Part shown: piece by piece, positions 5,873 through 11,831 of the stretch | How positions within the stretch are numbered: the stretch's first letter is position 1 | Layout: each line of letters begins with the position of its first letter | Source: DATGEO01 sp035310015 | GTDB lineage: Bacteria; Chloroflexota; Dormibacteria; Dormibacterales; Dormibacteraceae | Direction: 5' to 3' | Assembly: GCA_035310015.1 (NCBI GenBank) | Contig: DATGEO010000013.1 | Span: 1-11,967, forward strand | Length of the DNA stretch: 11,967 bases | Translations under genes and position numbers: made by a program | Notes under the pieces: model-generated | The model's input: only the letters and a program-made list of their open reading frames with translations | Database searches by the model: none | Told to the model about the DNA's origin: nothing

Positions 5873-6823
5873 ATGGCCGCTCGAGCCGAGGCCGGGGCCC
5901 CTCTTCGCGTGACTTCCAACCCCAGCCCACCGGATCGCTACCGGCTGGTCACGCTGATCGTCGCCCTCACCGCGCCGGTGGCCCTGATCGTGATCGTTTA
6001 CATCCTGTTCCAGCAGGCGTGGGCGTCGGTGACGCATTTCGGCCTGCACTTCCTGGTCGGGACCGACTGGAACCCGGTGACGCTCGACTTCGGCGCCCTG
6101 CCCGGGATCTTCGGCACCGTCACGACAAGCCTGCTCGCGCTCGCCCTGGCGCTTCCCGTGGGCGTCGCGGCGGCGCTGGTGCTTGCCGAGCAGGGCCACG
6201 AGCGGGTTCGCGGCTTCGTCGGAACCGGCATCGAGCTGCTGGCCGCGATCCCGAGCGTCGTCTACGGCATCTGGGCGCTGTACGTGCTCGGGCCGTGGAC
6301 CTTCGAGCACATCGAGTCGCCCGTGTCCGATCGCTTCAGCAACGTCGGCTGGCTCGCGCAGGCCTCGCCGCGAAGCCTGTTCACCGCCGGCCTGATCCTG
6401 GCGGTGATGATCCTGCCCACGCTGACGGCCGTCTCGCGGGACGTGATCCGGGCCGTGCCGCGCGGCATGAAGGAGAACTCGGTCGCGCTCGGCGCCACCT
6501 GGTGGGAGACGACCTGGCAGGTCATCCTCCCCGCCGCGCGCTCGGGCATCTTCGGAGCCACCATCCTCGCGCTCGGCCGCGCGCTGGGCGAGACCATCGC
6601 CGTCACGATGGTGATCGGCAACAACTATCAGATCCCTCCGTCGATCTTCTCGCCCGCCTACACCCTCGCGAGCGTGATCGCGAACGAGTTCACCGAGGCG
6701 ACGGGAGCTCTCTACCCGGCGGCGCTGGTCGAGCTCGGCCTGGTGCTGATCCTGGTCACTCTCGTGGTCAACATCGTCGCCCTTCTGCTCGTGCGCTCGA
6801 CCGCCGCGAGGGCGGCCATATGA
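5873..6823 (+). CDS. pstC: Phosphate ABC transporter permease PstC
   Basis: PstC is one of the two inner-membrane subunits of the phosphate channel. The 316-residue product has an N-terminal cytoplasmic stretch of about 22 residues, then six hydrophobic segments, the first at about 24-45 and the last near 285-310. The EAA-type loop that docks PstB is ENSVALGATWWETTWQVIL, followed by GRALGETIAVTMVIGN, a strongly conserved PstC segment. The start ATG 5873 is 4 nt after the phoB stop, with only a weak AGAAG before it. The stop overlaps the pstA start (ATGA at 6820-6823), so the two permeases are made in step. Confidence 0.96.
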   Translation: MAARAEAGAPLRVTSNPSPPDRYRLVTLIVALTAPVALIVIVYILFQQAWASVTHFGLHFLVGTDWNPVTLDFGALPGIFGTVTTSLLALALALPVGVAAALVLAEQGHERVRGFVGTGIELLAAIPSVVYGIWALYVLGPWTFEHIESPVSDRFSNVGWLAQASPRSLFTAGLILAVMILPTLTAVSRDVIRAVPRGMKENSVALGATWWETTWQVILPAARSGIFGATILALGRALGETIAVTMVIGNNYQIPPSIFSPAYTLASVIANEFTEATGALYPAALVELGLVLILVTLVVNIVALLLVRSTAARAAI

Positions 6824-7674
6824 CGCGCAACCTTCGGCGCAGGTTCACCGACCGCCTCGCCTTCAGCGGCGCCTATGCGCTCACCGGCGTGGCGCTGATA
6901 CCGCTCGCGCTGGTCCTGTTCTACACCGCATCTCGAGGGTTGCCGGCGATCAGCCATACGGAGTTCTTCACCAATGTCGAGCGGCCTGTCGGCGTCCCCG
7001 GCGCCGGCGTGGCGCACGCCATCGTGGGCACGCTGATCCTCGTCGGCATCGCCTCGGTCGCGGCGATCCCGATCGGCGTCCTCGGAGGCATCTACCTCGC
7101 CGAGTACGGCACCAACCGCATCGCGGACGGCATTCGCCTCGGCTGCGACGTCCTCATCGGGACTCCGTCGATCGCCATCGGCCTGTTCGCCTACGCGCTT
7201 CTCGTGGCGCCGTTCCACCACTTCAGCGGCCTCTCCGGCTCGGCCGCGCTCGCGGTGCTGATGCTTCCAATCGTCATGCGCACGACAGAGAGCGCCGTGA
7301 GTCTCATCCCGGGCGGCCTGCGCGAGTCGGGGCTGGCGCTCGGCCTGGCGCGATGGCGCGTGTCACTGCAGCTCATCCTCCCCGCGGCCGCGCCCGGCGT
7401 CGTCACCGGGGCGCTGCTCTCGGTCGCGCGAGCCTCCGGGGAGACGGCGCCGCTGCTCTTCACGGGGTTTGGCAATCCGTTCCTGCGCTTCGATCCCACA
7501 CAGCCGATGGCCGCGCTGCCGCTGATCGTGTATCACTTCGCCCTCCTTCCCTATCCATCGCTGCAGGAGCAGGCGTGGGGCGCGGCGCTGGTGCTCGTGA
7601 TCCTCGTGCTGATCATCAACCTCGTGAGCCGCTACGTCTTGCGCCGGCAGATCCGGCTTGCGGGACAGCTCTAA
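6820..7674 (+). CDS. pstA: Phosphate ABC transporter permease PstA
   Basis: PstA pairs with PstC to form the phosphate channel. From ATG 6820 the product is 284 residues with six membrane segments, a PstB-docking loop ESGLALGLARWRVSLQLILP and the conserved RASGETAPLLFTGFGN stretch typical of PstA. The open frame runs upstream to 6019 through pstC, but that part is Arg-rich antisense-type sequence with no similarity to permeases; the ATG overlapping the pstC stop is the natural start. This is the last gene of the phosphate operon: the next gene is 102 nt away, has its own ribosome-binding site and an unrelated function. Confidence 0.96.
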   Translation: MTRNLRRRFTDRLAFSGAYALTGVALIPLALVLFYTASRGLPAISHTEFFTNVERPVGVPGAGVAHAIVGTLILVGIASVAAIPIGVLGGIYLAEYGTNRIADGIRLGCDVLIGTPSIAIGLFAYALLVAPFHHFSGLSGSAALAVLMLPIVMRTTESAVSLIPGGLRESGLALGLARWRVSLQLILPAAAPGVVTGALLSVARASGETAPLLFTGFGNPFLRFDPTQPMAALPLIVYHFALLPYPSLQEQAWGAALVLVILVLIINLVSRYVLRRQIRLAGQL

Positions 7675-7697
7675 TCGAGCCCCACGGGTTAAACTCC

Positions 7698-7729
7698 TCA
7701 AGCGTCAGGCCGGGCCGCCACCCGCTTGA
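7698..7729. repeat. Inverted repeat before the NUDIX gene
   Basis: TCAAGCG (7698-7704) and CGCTTGA (7723-7729) form a perfect 7-bp stem around an 18-nt GC-rich loop. It could act as a weak terminator for the pst operon or as a leader structure for the next gene; there is no T run. A TAAACT box at 7690-7695 just before it could be the -10 of the NUDIX gene, giving a leader of about 75 nt. Role uncertain. Confidence 0.35.
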
Positions 7730-7765
7730 TGAAACTCGAGACGCAGCACCACGCCGCAGCAGTTG

Positions 7766-7771
7766 AAGGAG
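7766..7771 (+). promoter_or_regulatory. Ribosome-binding site fixing the NUDIX start
   Basis: AAGGAG lies 5 nt before GTG 7777. Because it is a near-perfect Shine-Dalgarno at ideal spacing, it supports GTG 7777 over the upstream in-frame TTG 7726 and ATG 7729, which have none. Confidence 0.75.
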
Positions 7772-7776
7772 CAAGG

Positions 7777-8202
7777 GTGGCAACAAAGATCCTGGAAGTA
7801 ACCGACGTCAACGTCATCAAGGCGGCCGGAGGGGTCGTCTGCCGGACCAACGGTTCGGGCAAGACTCAGATCGTGGTCGTTCACCGCCCCGCCTACGACG
7901 ACTGGACTCTGCCCAAGGGCAAGGTCGACCCCGACGAGACGGCCGAAGAGTGCGCGCTCCGTGAGGTGCGCGAGGAGACCGGCTACAAGTGCGAGCTCCT
8001 CCGCCCACTCGGATGCACCGCTTACGTCGACCGCCGCGGACGCAACAAGGTCGCGTGCTACTGGGTCATGCAGGTGCTGAGCGGCAGGTTCCGCGCGGGC
8101 GGCGAGGTCGACCGCATGCTGTGGCTCTCGGTGCCGGACGCGATCAAGCGGCTGACCTACGTGCGCGACAAGACGCTCCTCCTGCAGCAGGACCTGCCCT
8201 AG
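7777..8202 (+). CDS. NUDIX hydrolase
   Basis: NUDIX enzymes hydrolyse nucleoside diphosphates linked to another moiety. The complete NUDIX box is present: G, five residues, E, seven residues, then REVREETGY, starting in the segment LPKGKVDPDETAEECAL. The N-terminal part (AAGGVVCR, VVVHRP, DDWTLPKGK) resembles the diadenosine-polyphosphate/MutT-like branch, for example the NUDIX part of mycobacterial MutT1, but without the phosphohistidine-type phosphatase domain that some of those carry. The exact substrate (Ap4A, oxidised nucleotides or other) cannot be told. With GTG 7777 the product is 141 residues, a single NUDIX domain. It stands alone between the pst operon and the thiamine genes, followed by a twin hairpin. 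Confidence 0.93.
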   Translation: MATKILEVTDVNVIKAAGGVVCRTNGSGKTQIVVVHRPAYDDWTLPKGKVDPDETAEECALREVREETGYKCELLRPLGCTAYVDRRGRNKVACYWVMQVLSGRFRAGGEVDRMLWLSVPDAIKRLTYVRDKTLLLQQDLP

Positions 8203-8207
8203 CCTTC

Positions 8208-8251
8208 CCTCCCCACCGTTGGGGAGGTGGCGCCGCGCGAAGCGCCGCGCC
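8208..8251. repeat. Twin-hairpin palindrome (REP-like or terminator)
   Basis: Two adjacent hairpins fill the gap after the NUDIX stop. The first is an 8-bp stem with a 4-nt loop (8208-8215 pairing with 8220-8227). The second pairs 8229-8238 with 8242-8251 around a GAA loop with one C-C mismatch. This paired arrangement, CCTCCCC-hairpin then GGCGC-hairpin followed by a GAAGGGGG run, resembles repetitive extragenic palindromes of GC-rich genomes. It may stop NUDIX transcription, although no T run follows. Only one copy is in the window, so the repetitive nature is inferred. Confidence 0.5.
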
Positions 8252-8284
8252 GAAGGGGGCGACGCCTGAACCCAGACGCGCCGG

Positions 8285-8290
8285 TAAGCT
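8285..8290 (+). promoter_or_regulatory. thiG promoter -10 (leaderless)
   Basis: TAAGCT fits TANNNT and is followed by exactly seven bases and then the GTG start of thiG, so the transcript would begin on the start codon. There is no Shine-Dalgarno and no TPP riboswitch in the 95-nt gap. No convincing -35 is visible. Confidence 0.5.
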
Positions 8291-8297
8291 AGCGATC

Positions 8298-9092
8298 GTG
8301 CAGACGGTCGCGACCAGAGACCCGCTCGTCATCGCCGGGGTCGAGCTGCGCTCACGCCTCTTCGTGGGTACGGGCAAGTACGCCACCGACGAGGCGATGG
8401 TCGCGGCGCTCGAGGCTTCGGCCTGCGAGGTGGTGACGGTGGCGCTGCGCCGGCTCGACCTCGACAACCCGAGCAAGAAGACGATCCTCGACGCGATCGA
8501 CTGGAAGCGCTACCGCATCCTGCCCAACACCGCCGGCTGCCCCACCGCCGAGGAGGCGATCCGCATCGCGCGCCTGGCGCGCTCGATGGGGCTGTCGGAC
8601 TGGATCAAGCTCGAGGTCATCCCCGACCCGCGCTACCTCCTGCCCGACCCGGAGGAGACGCTGAAGGCCGCGCGAATCCTCGTCGGCGAAGGATTCAAGG
8701 TGCTGCCGTACATCAACGCCGACCCGGTGCTGGCGAAGAAGCTCGAAGAGGCGGGCACGGTGACGGTGATGCCGCTGGGCTCGGCCATCGGGTCCGGCCA
8801 GGGCCTCCAGACGCTGGAGCAGATCCGGATCATCATCGAGCAGGCGCGCGTGCCGGTCGTCGTCGATGCCGGCATCGGTGCTCCCTCGGACGCGGCGCTG
8901 GCGATGGAGCTGGGCGCCGACTGCGTGCTCGTCAACACCGCGATCGCGCTGGCGAAGGATCCGCCGCTGATGGCCGAGGCGATCCGGGGCGGAGTCGAGG
9001 CCGGGCGGAAGGCGTTCCTCGCCGGTCGCATCCCTCGGCGCGCCGAGGCGACCCCGAGCTCGCCGACCGAGGGCGTGTCGCGACCGCGATAG
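8298..9092 (+). CDS. thiG: Thiazole synthase ThiG
   Basis: ThiG builds the thiazole phosphate ring of thiamine from 1-deoxyxylulose 5-phosphate, dehydroglycine and the sulfur carried on ThiS thiocarboxylate. The 264-residue product has the family opening IAGVELRSRLFVGTGKYAT (12-30), NTAGCPTAEEA (77-87), the active-site lysine K104 in DWIKLEV that forms the imine with the sugar phosphate, and the phosphate-binding DAGIGAPSDAA and GADCVLVNTAIA segments. Length agrees with the usual 255-265. GTG 8298 is chosen because conserved sequence begins ten residues later and a -10 box lies seven bases upstream; the open frame extends further 5' through the NUDIX gene but without similarity. First gene of a thiG-tenI-thiS cluster; thiC, thiO and thiF are not in the window. 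Confidence 0.96.
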   Translation: MQTVATRDPLVIAGVELRSRLFVGTGKYATDEAMVAALEASACEVVTVALRRLDLDNPSKKTILDAIDWKRYRILPNTAGCPTAEEAIRIARLARSMGLSDWIKLEVIPDPRYLLPDPEETLKAARILVGEGFKVLPYINADPVLAKKLEEAGTVTVMPLGSAIGSGQGLQTLEQIRIIIEQARVPVVVDAGIGAPSDAALAMELGADCVLVNTAIALAKDPPLMAEAIRGGVEAGRKAFLAGRIPRRAEATPSSPTEGVSRPR

Positions 9093-9094
9093 CG

Positions 9095-9592
9095 ATGGCG
9101 ATCGTCGAGAGCGCCGAGGCCGGCCTGCGGGCCGCCGCTCAGGGCGCGACGATGATCCAGCTCCGGGCGCCGGACAAGACCGCGCGCGACGTGGAGCGCG
9201 AGGCCGTGCGCCTGAAGGCCGAATCGAAGCTCCCCGTGATCGTTAGCGCGCGCTGCGACATCGCCCTGGCCGCCGGCCTCGACGGCGTGAACCTGCCCGA
9301 AAACGACATCTCCGTCGCCGACGCTCGCCGGCTGCTCGGCTCGCGCTGGATCAGCCGCTCGGTTCACTCGCCCGACGCCGAAGCCGCGGGCGCCGGCTAC
9401 GTGATCTTCGGTCCCGTGTGGCCGACCGCCAGCCATCCTGGCCGGCCCGCTCACGGCCTGGAGGCATTGAAGGGGATCGTTCGCCGCAGCGACATCCCGG
9501 TCATCGCGATCGGCGGAGTGACGGCCAAGCGCGTCGCGGAGGTGCTCGAAGCCGGGGCGGCCGGCTACGCGTCGATCACCATGTTCCGGTGA
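9095..9592 (+). CDS. TenI/ThiE-family protein, probable thiazole tautomerase
   Basis: The product (165 residues) is a shortened TIM-barrel protein of the TenI/ThiE family. It resembles Bacillus TenI more than ThiE: IVSARCDIALAAGLDGVNLP, then RSVHS with H91 matching the histidine known to matter in TenI thiazole tautomerase, YVIFGPVWPT, and IPVIAIGGVTAKRVAEVLEAG. TenI converts the ThiG product to the aromatic tautomer, which fits a gene 2 nt after thiG. The first barrel strand (usually ending in a YLVTD-like or AITD motif) is missing, and the protein stops at ITMFR, about 20-30 residues early. Reading upstream in frame past the ATG gives no alternative start and no typical first strand. It could still be a reduced ThiE (thiamine-phosphate synthase). 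Its stop overlaps the thiS GTG. Confidence 0.8.
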   Translation: MAIVESAEAGLRAAAQGATMIQLRAPDKTARDVEREAVRLKAESKLPVIVSARCDIALAAGLDGVNLPENDISVADARRLLGSRWISRSVHSPDAEAAGAGYVIFGPVWPTASHPGRPAHGLEALKGIVRRSDIPVIAIGGVTAKRVAEVLEAGAAGYASITMFR

Positions 9593-9792
9593 TCGCGCTC
9601 GAGGTCAACGGCAGGCGCGTCGAGCTCGAAGCGCCCATGCCGCTGCTCGACTACATCGCAAAGCTCGGCGTCGACCCACGCGCGGTCGCGGTCGAGCACA
9701 ACGGGGTCATCCTCGAGCGCGACGCGTTCGCGCGGACGGTGCTGCAAGCTGGCGACGTGGTCGAGATCGTGAGGATGGTCGGCGGCGGCTAG
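9589..9792 (+). CDS. thiS: Sulfur carrier protein ThiS
   Basis: ThiS is a small ubiquitin-fold protein whose C-terminal glycine is adenylylated by ThiF and converted to a thiocarboxylate, the sulfur donor for ThiG. The 67-residue product opens IALEVNGRRVEL, contains the conserved VAVEHNGVILERD segment, and ends VEIVRMVGGG with the required terminal Gly-Gly. The start is GTG 9589, overlapping the tenI-like stop as GTGA; the open frame extends upstream only through tenI sequence. The stop TAG (9790-9792) overlaps the stop of the convergent kinase within a shared CTAG. Placing thiS after tenI rather than before thiG is a less common order. Confidence 0.94.
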   Translation: MIALEVNGRRVELEAPMPLLDYIAKLGVDPRAVAVEHNGVILERDAFARTVLQAGDVVEIVRMVGGG

Positions 9793-10316
9793 AGGAGGTT
9801 CGACCTCACCCAGCTCACGATCTCGTCGAGCGACGGCTCGAAGCCGGCGGTGGTGTCCACCTCCAGGCGCGGGCGGCCCAGGTCAGGGATCCCATAGGCT
9901 CCGGAGGCCACGCGCTCGCGCAGGTCGGTCAGCGCTTCGAGGCCGCGGTGGGACGGATGCCGGTGTCCGGCCGAGTGCCGCTCCGAGTAGCGCCGTTCCA
10001 GCTCGGCGATGGCACACGAAAGGTTGACGCTCACCGCGGCACCAAGGGCCGCCAGCCCGGCGATCTCGGTCTGGTTGACGAAGAAAGCACCCTCGAGCAC
10101 CAGGCCATCGCCCGACTCCAGGAGCGATTTCGCGACGGCGAACTGCACCGCGAAGGCGGCGCGGCCAACCTCCGGCGCCCCGCCGAGGTGATCCATCATC
10201 GCCTCCTTCAGCAGGTCCTTCGAGATCACGGGCAGCTCGAGGTCGTGACTCAACCGTTGAGCAAGGGCCGTCTTGCCCGCAGCGGGCGGTCCGGAGACGA
10301 TGACCAGCGGGGGCAT
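9789..10316 (-). CDS. P-loop kinase-like ATPase (AAA_33 type), function unknown
   Basis: This 175-residue protein has a Walker A GPPAAGKT (9-16) near its N terminus, a conserved D34 in VISKDLLKEAM, the second strand LVLEGAFF with E75, and a basic lid-like segment RRYSERHSAGHRHPSHRG (about 108-125). This is the build of small predicted kinases grouped as AAA_33, related to zeta-toxin, chloramphenicol phosphotransferase and gluconokinase-type enzymes, which phosphorylate small molecules. The substrate cannot be inferred. It lies 16 nt after murE on the same strand and is probably cotranscribed, without a visible Shine-Dalgarno. Its stop overlaps the thiS stop. No antitoxin-like partner is next to it, so a toxin role is not supported. 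Confidence 0.8.
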   Translation of the reverse strand: MPPLVIVSGPPAAGKTALAQRLSHDLELPVISKDLLKEAMMDHLGGAPEVGRAAFAVQFAVAKSLLESGDGLVLEGAFFVNQTEIAGLAALGAAVSVNLSCAIAELERRYSERHSAGHRHPSHRGLEALTDLRERVASGAYGIPDLGRPRLEVDTTAGFEPSLDEIVSWVRSNLL

Positions 10317-10332
10317 CTGTGGGTCGCGGCCG

Positions 10333-11829
10333 CTACCTGGCCGCCGCGAGCCTCTCTTTGATCGCAGACTCGGCTTCGGCCCGCTCGTCCCAGGGCTCCG
10401 GGCCGCCGGCCATCTGCATCGTGTGCTCGTGGCCCTTGCCCGCGAGCAGCACCGTGTCCCCGGGTCGAGCGACCTCGATGGCGCGCCGGATCGCCGCGCG
10501 CCTGTCGATCACCACCTCGAAGTCATGGCCCGGCGCCTTGCCCTCCGCGCCCGACTGCACCTCGCGAGCGATCTCGATCGGGTCCTCGGACAGCGGGTCG
10601 TCGGTGGTGATGACGAAGAAGTCCGAGAACTGCGCAGCTGAGCGGCCCATGCCGGGGCGATCGTGGTCCGAGCGCGCGGTCGAGCCGAAGACCACGATGA
10701 GCCGGCCCTTCGTGAACGGCCGCAGCTCGGCGAGCGCGCTCGCCAGCGCGCCGGCGCTGTGCGCGAAGTCGATGAACACGCTGAACTCCTGGCCGAGGTC
10801 GACGCGCTCGAGCCGCCCGCGCACGCCCTCGAACGTCGCGAGGCCGGCGCCGATCGCCTCGATCGGGACGTCGAGCGCCAGGCACACTCCGGCCGCGCAC
10901 AGCGCGTTGTAGATGTTGAAGCGCGCGGGCACGTGCAGCGTCACGTACGTCTCGCCGGCCGGCGTCTTCAGCCGGAAGCTCGAACCGCCGGAGTTCATCG
11001 AAACGTCGAGCGGCTGCAGGTCGGCGCCGCTCTTGAAGCCGTAAGTCCACCGGCGCGAGACGGGCCGCGCGGACAGCCGCTCGTAGCTCACGTCGTCGCG
11101 GTTCAGGATCGCGGTCTTCTCGATGCCCTTGTCCGCGCTGTGCGCCGTCAGCTCGATGAGCCGTGCCTTGGCCTCGAGGTAGTCCTCCCACGTCGCGTGG
11201 TAGTCGAGGTGGTCGTGGCCGACGTTCGTGTACGCGGCCACGTCGAAGTCGCACGCGGCAACGCGCTCCTGCACCAGCGCGTGCGAGGTCGTCTCGATCA
11301 CCGCGCAGGTCACGCCGGCGTCGAGCATCCGGCGCAGCCAGGCCTGGATCTGCGGCGCCTCGGTGGTGGTCTGGCCGCTGACGTTGTCCATCTCCTCGCC
11401 GCGCACGCGAAAGGCGACCGTGCTCATCGCGCCGGCGACGATGCCGCTCGCCTGCAGCACGTGCTCGGCCATGTGCGTGGTCGTCGTCTTGCCGTCGGTG
11501 CCGGTGATGCCCGCCACCTTCAGGCGCCGCGACGGCCGCCCGAAGAACTCGGCCGCAAGCTCCGCCAGACCGGTTCGCGTCGACGCGAGCCTCACGACCG
11601 GGACGCCGCCGGGCGCGGCGGCGTCCCCCTGCAGGGCCACGGCGGCGGCGCCGGCCTTGACCGCCTCGCGCGCGAACACGTGGCCGTCCTGGTGGAGACC
11701 GGTCACGGCGACGAACAGGTCGCCGGGCTGGACGCGCCGCGAGTCGTACTGCACGCCGGTCACCTCGACGCCGCCGTCGCCCTCGAGCGACGCGCCGGGG
11801 ACGCCGGCGGCCAGGTCGGCCAATCTCAT
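10333..11829 (-). CDS. murE: UDP-N-acetylmuramoyl-tripeptide synthase (MurE family)
   Basis: MurE adds the third amino acid to UDP-MurNAc-L-Ala-D-Glu during peptidoglycan synthesis in the cytoplasm. The 498-residue product has the three Mur-ligase domains: N-terminal UDP-binding (DSRRVQPGDLFVAVTG, 29-44), central ATPase (GITGTDGKTTT, 107-117; TSHAL; the lysine expected to be carbamylated, K221 in YLEAKARL) and C-terminal domain (GKGHE, 464-468). The substrate loop reads DDPLSEDP (410-417), where meso-DAP enzymes have DNPRxEDP, so leucine replaces the arginine that contacts DAP. The preceding FGSTARSDHDRPGMG also departs from the usual FGCGGDRDKGKRP. The third residue may therefore not be meso-DAP. 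ATG 11829 gives a normal N terminus and lies 2 nt after the probable group II intron end. It stands apart from the usual division/cell-wall cluster. Confidence 0.9.
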   Translation of the reverse strand: MRLADLAAGVPGASLEGDGGVEVTGVQYDSRRVQPGDLFVAVTGLHQDGHVFAREAVKAGAAAVALQGDAAAPGGVPVVRLASTRTGLAELAAEFFGRPSRRLKVAGITGTDGKTTTTHMAEHVLQASGIVAGAMSTVAFRVRGEEMDNVSGQTTTEAPQIQAWLRRMLDAGVTCAVIETTSHALVQERVAACDFDVAAYTNVGHDHLDYHATWEDYLEAKARLIELTAHSADKGIEKTAILNRDDVSYERLSARPVSRRWTYGFKSGADLQPLDVSMNSGGSSFRLKTPAGETYVTLHVPARFNIYNALCAAGVCLALDVPIEAIGAGLATFEGVRGRLERVDLGQEFSVFIDFAHSAGALASALAELRPFTKGRLIVVFGSTARSDHDRPGMGRSAAQFSDFFVITTDDPLSEDPIEIAREVQSGAEGKAPGHDFEVVIDRRAAIRRAIEVARPGDTVLLAGKGHEHTMQMAGGPEPWDERAEAESAIKERLAAAR

Positions 11830-11831
11830 TG

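Noticed and set aside
4762..5919. Minus-strand open frame (385 codons) across phoU and phoB
   Set aside because: Antisense to two clearly recognised genes, low-complexity composition, no recognisable domain.
6019..6819. N-terminal extension of pstA through pstC
   Set aside because: Translates pstC in the wrong frame into Arg/Gly-rich sequence; the ATG at 6820 overlapping the pstC stop gives a normal PstA.
7726..7776. Earlier TTG/ATG start for the NUDIX gene
   Set aside because: No ribosome-binding site there and the first codon lies in the inverted repeat; GTG 7777 has AAGGAG at ideal spacing.
8203..8297. TPP riboswitch ahead of thiG
   Set aside because: No CUGAGA or ACCUGA-type thi-box pairing; the gap is filled by the twin hairpin and a -10 box next to the start.
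9789..10316. Zeta-type toxin of a toxin-antitoxin pair
   Set aside because: The P-loop fold is compatible, but no small antitoxin gene lies next to it and the neighbours are murE and thiS.
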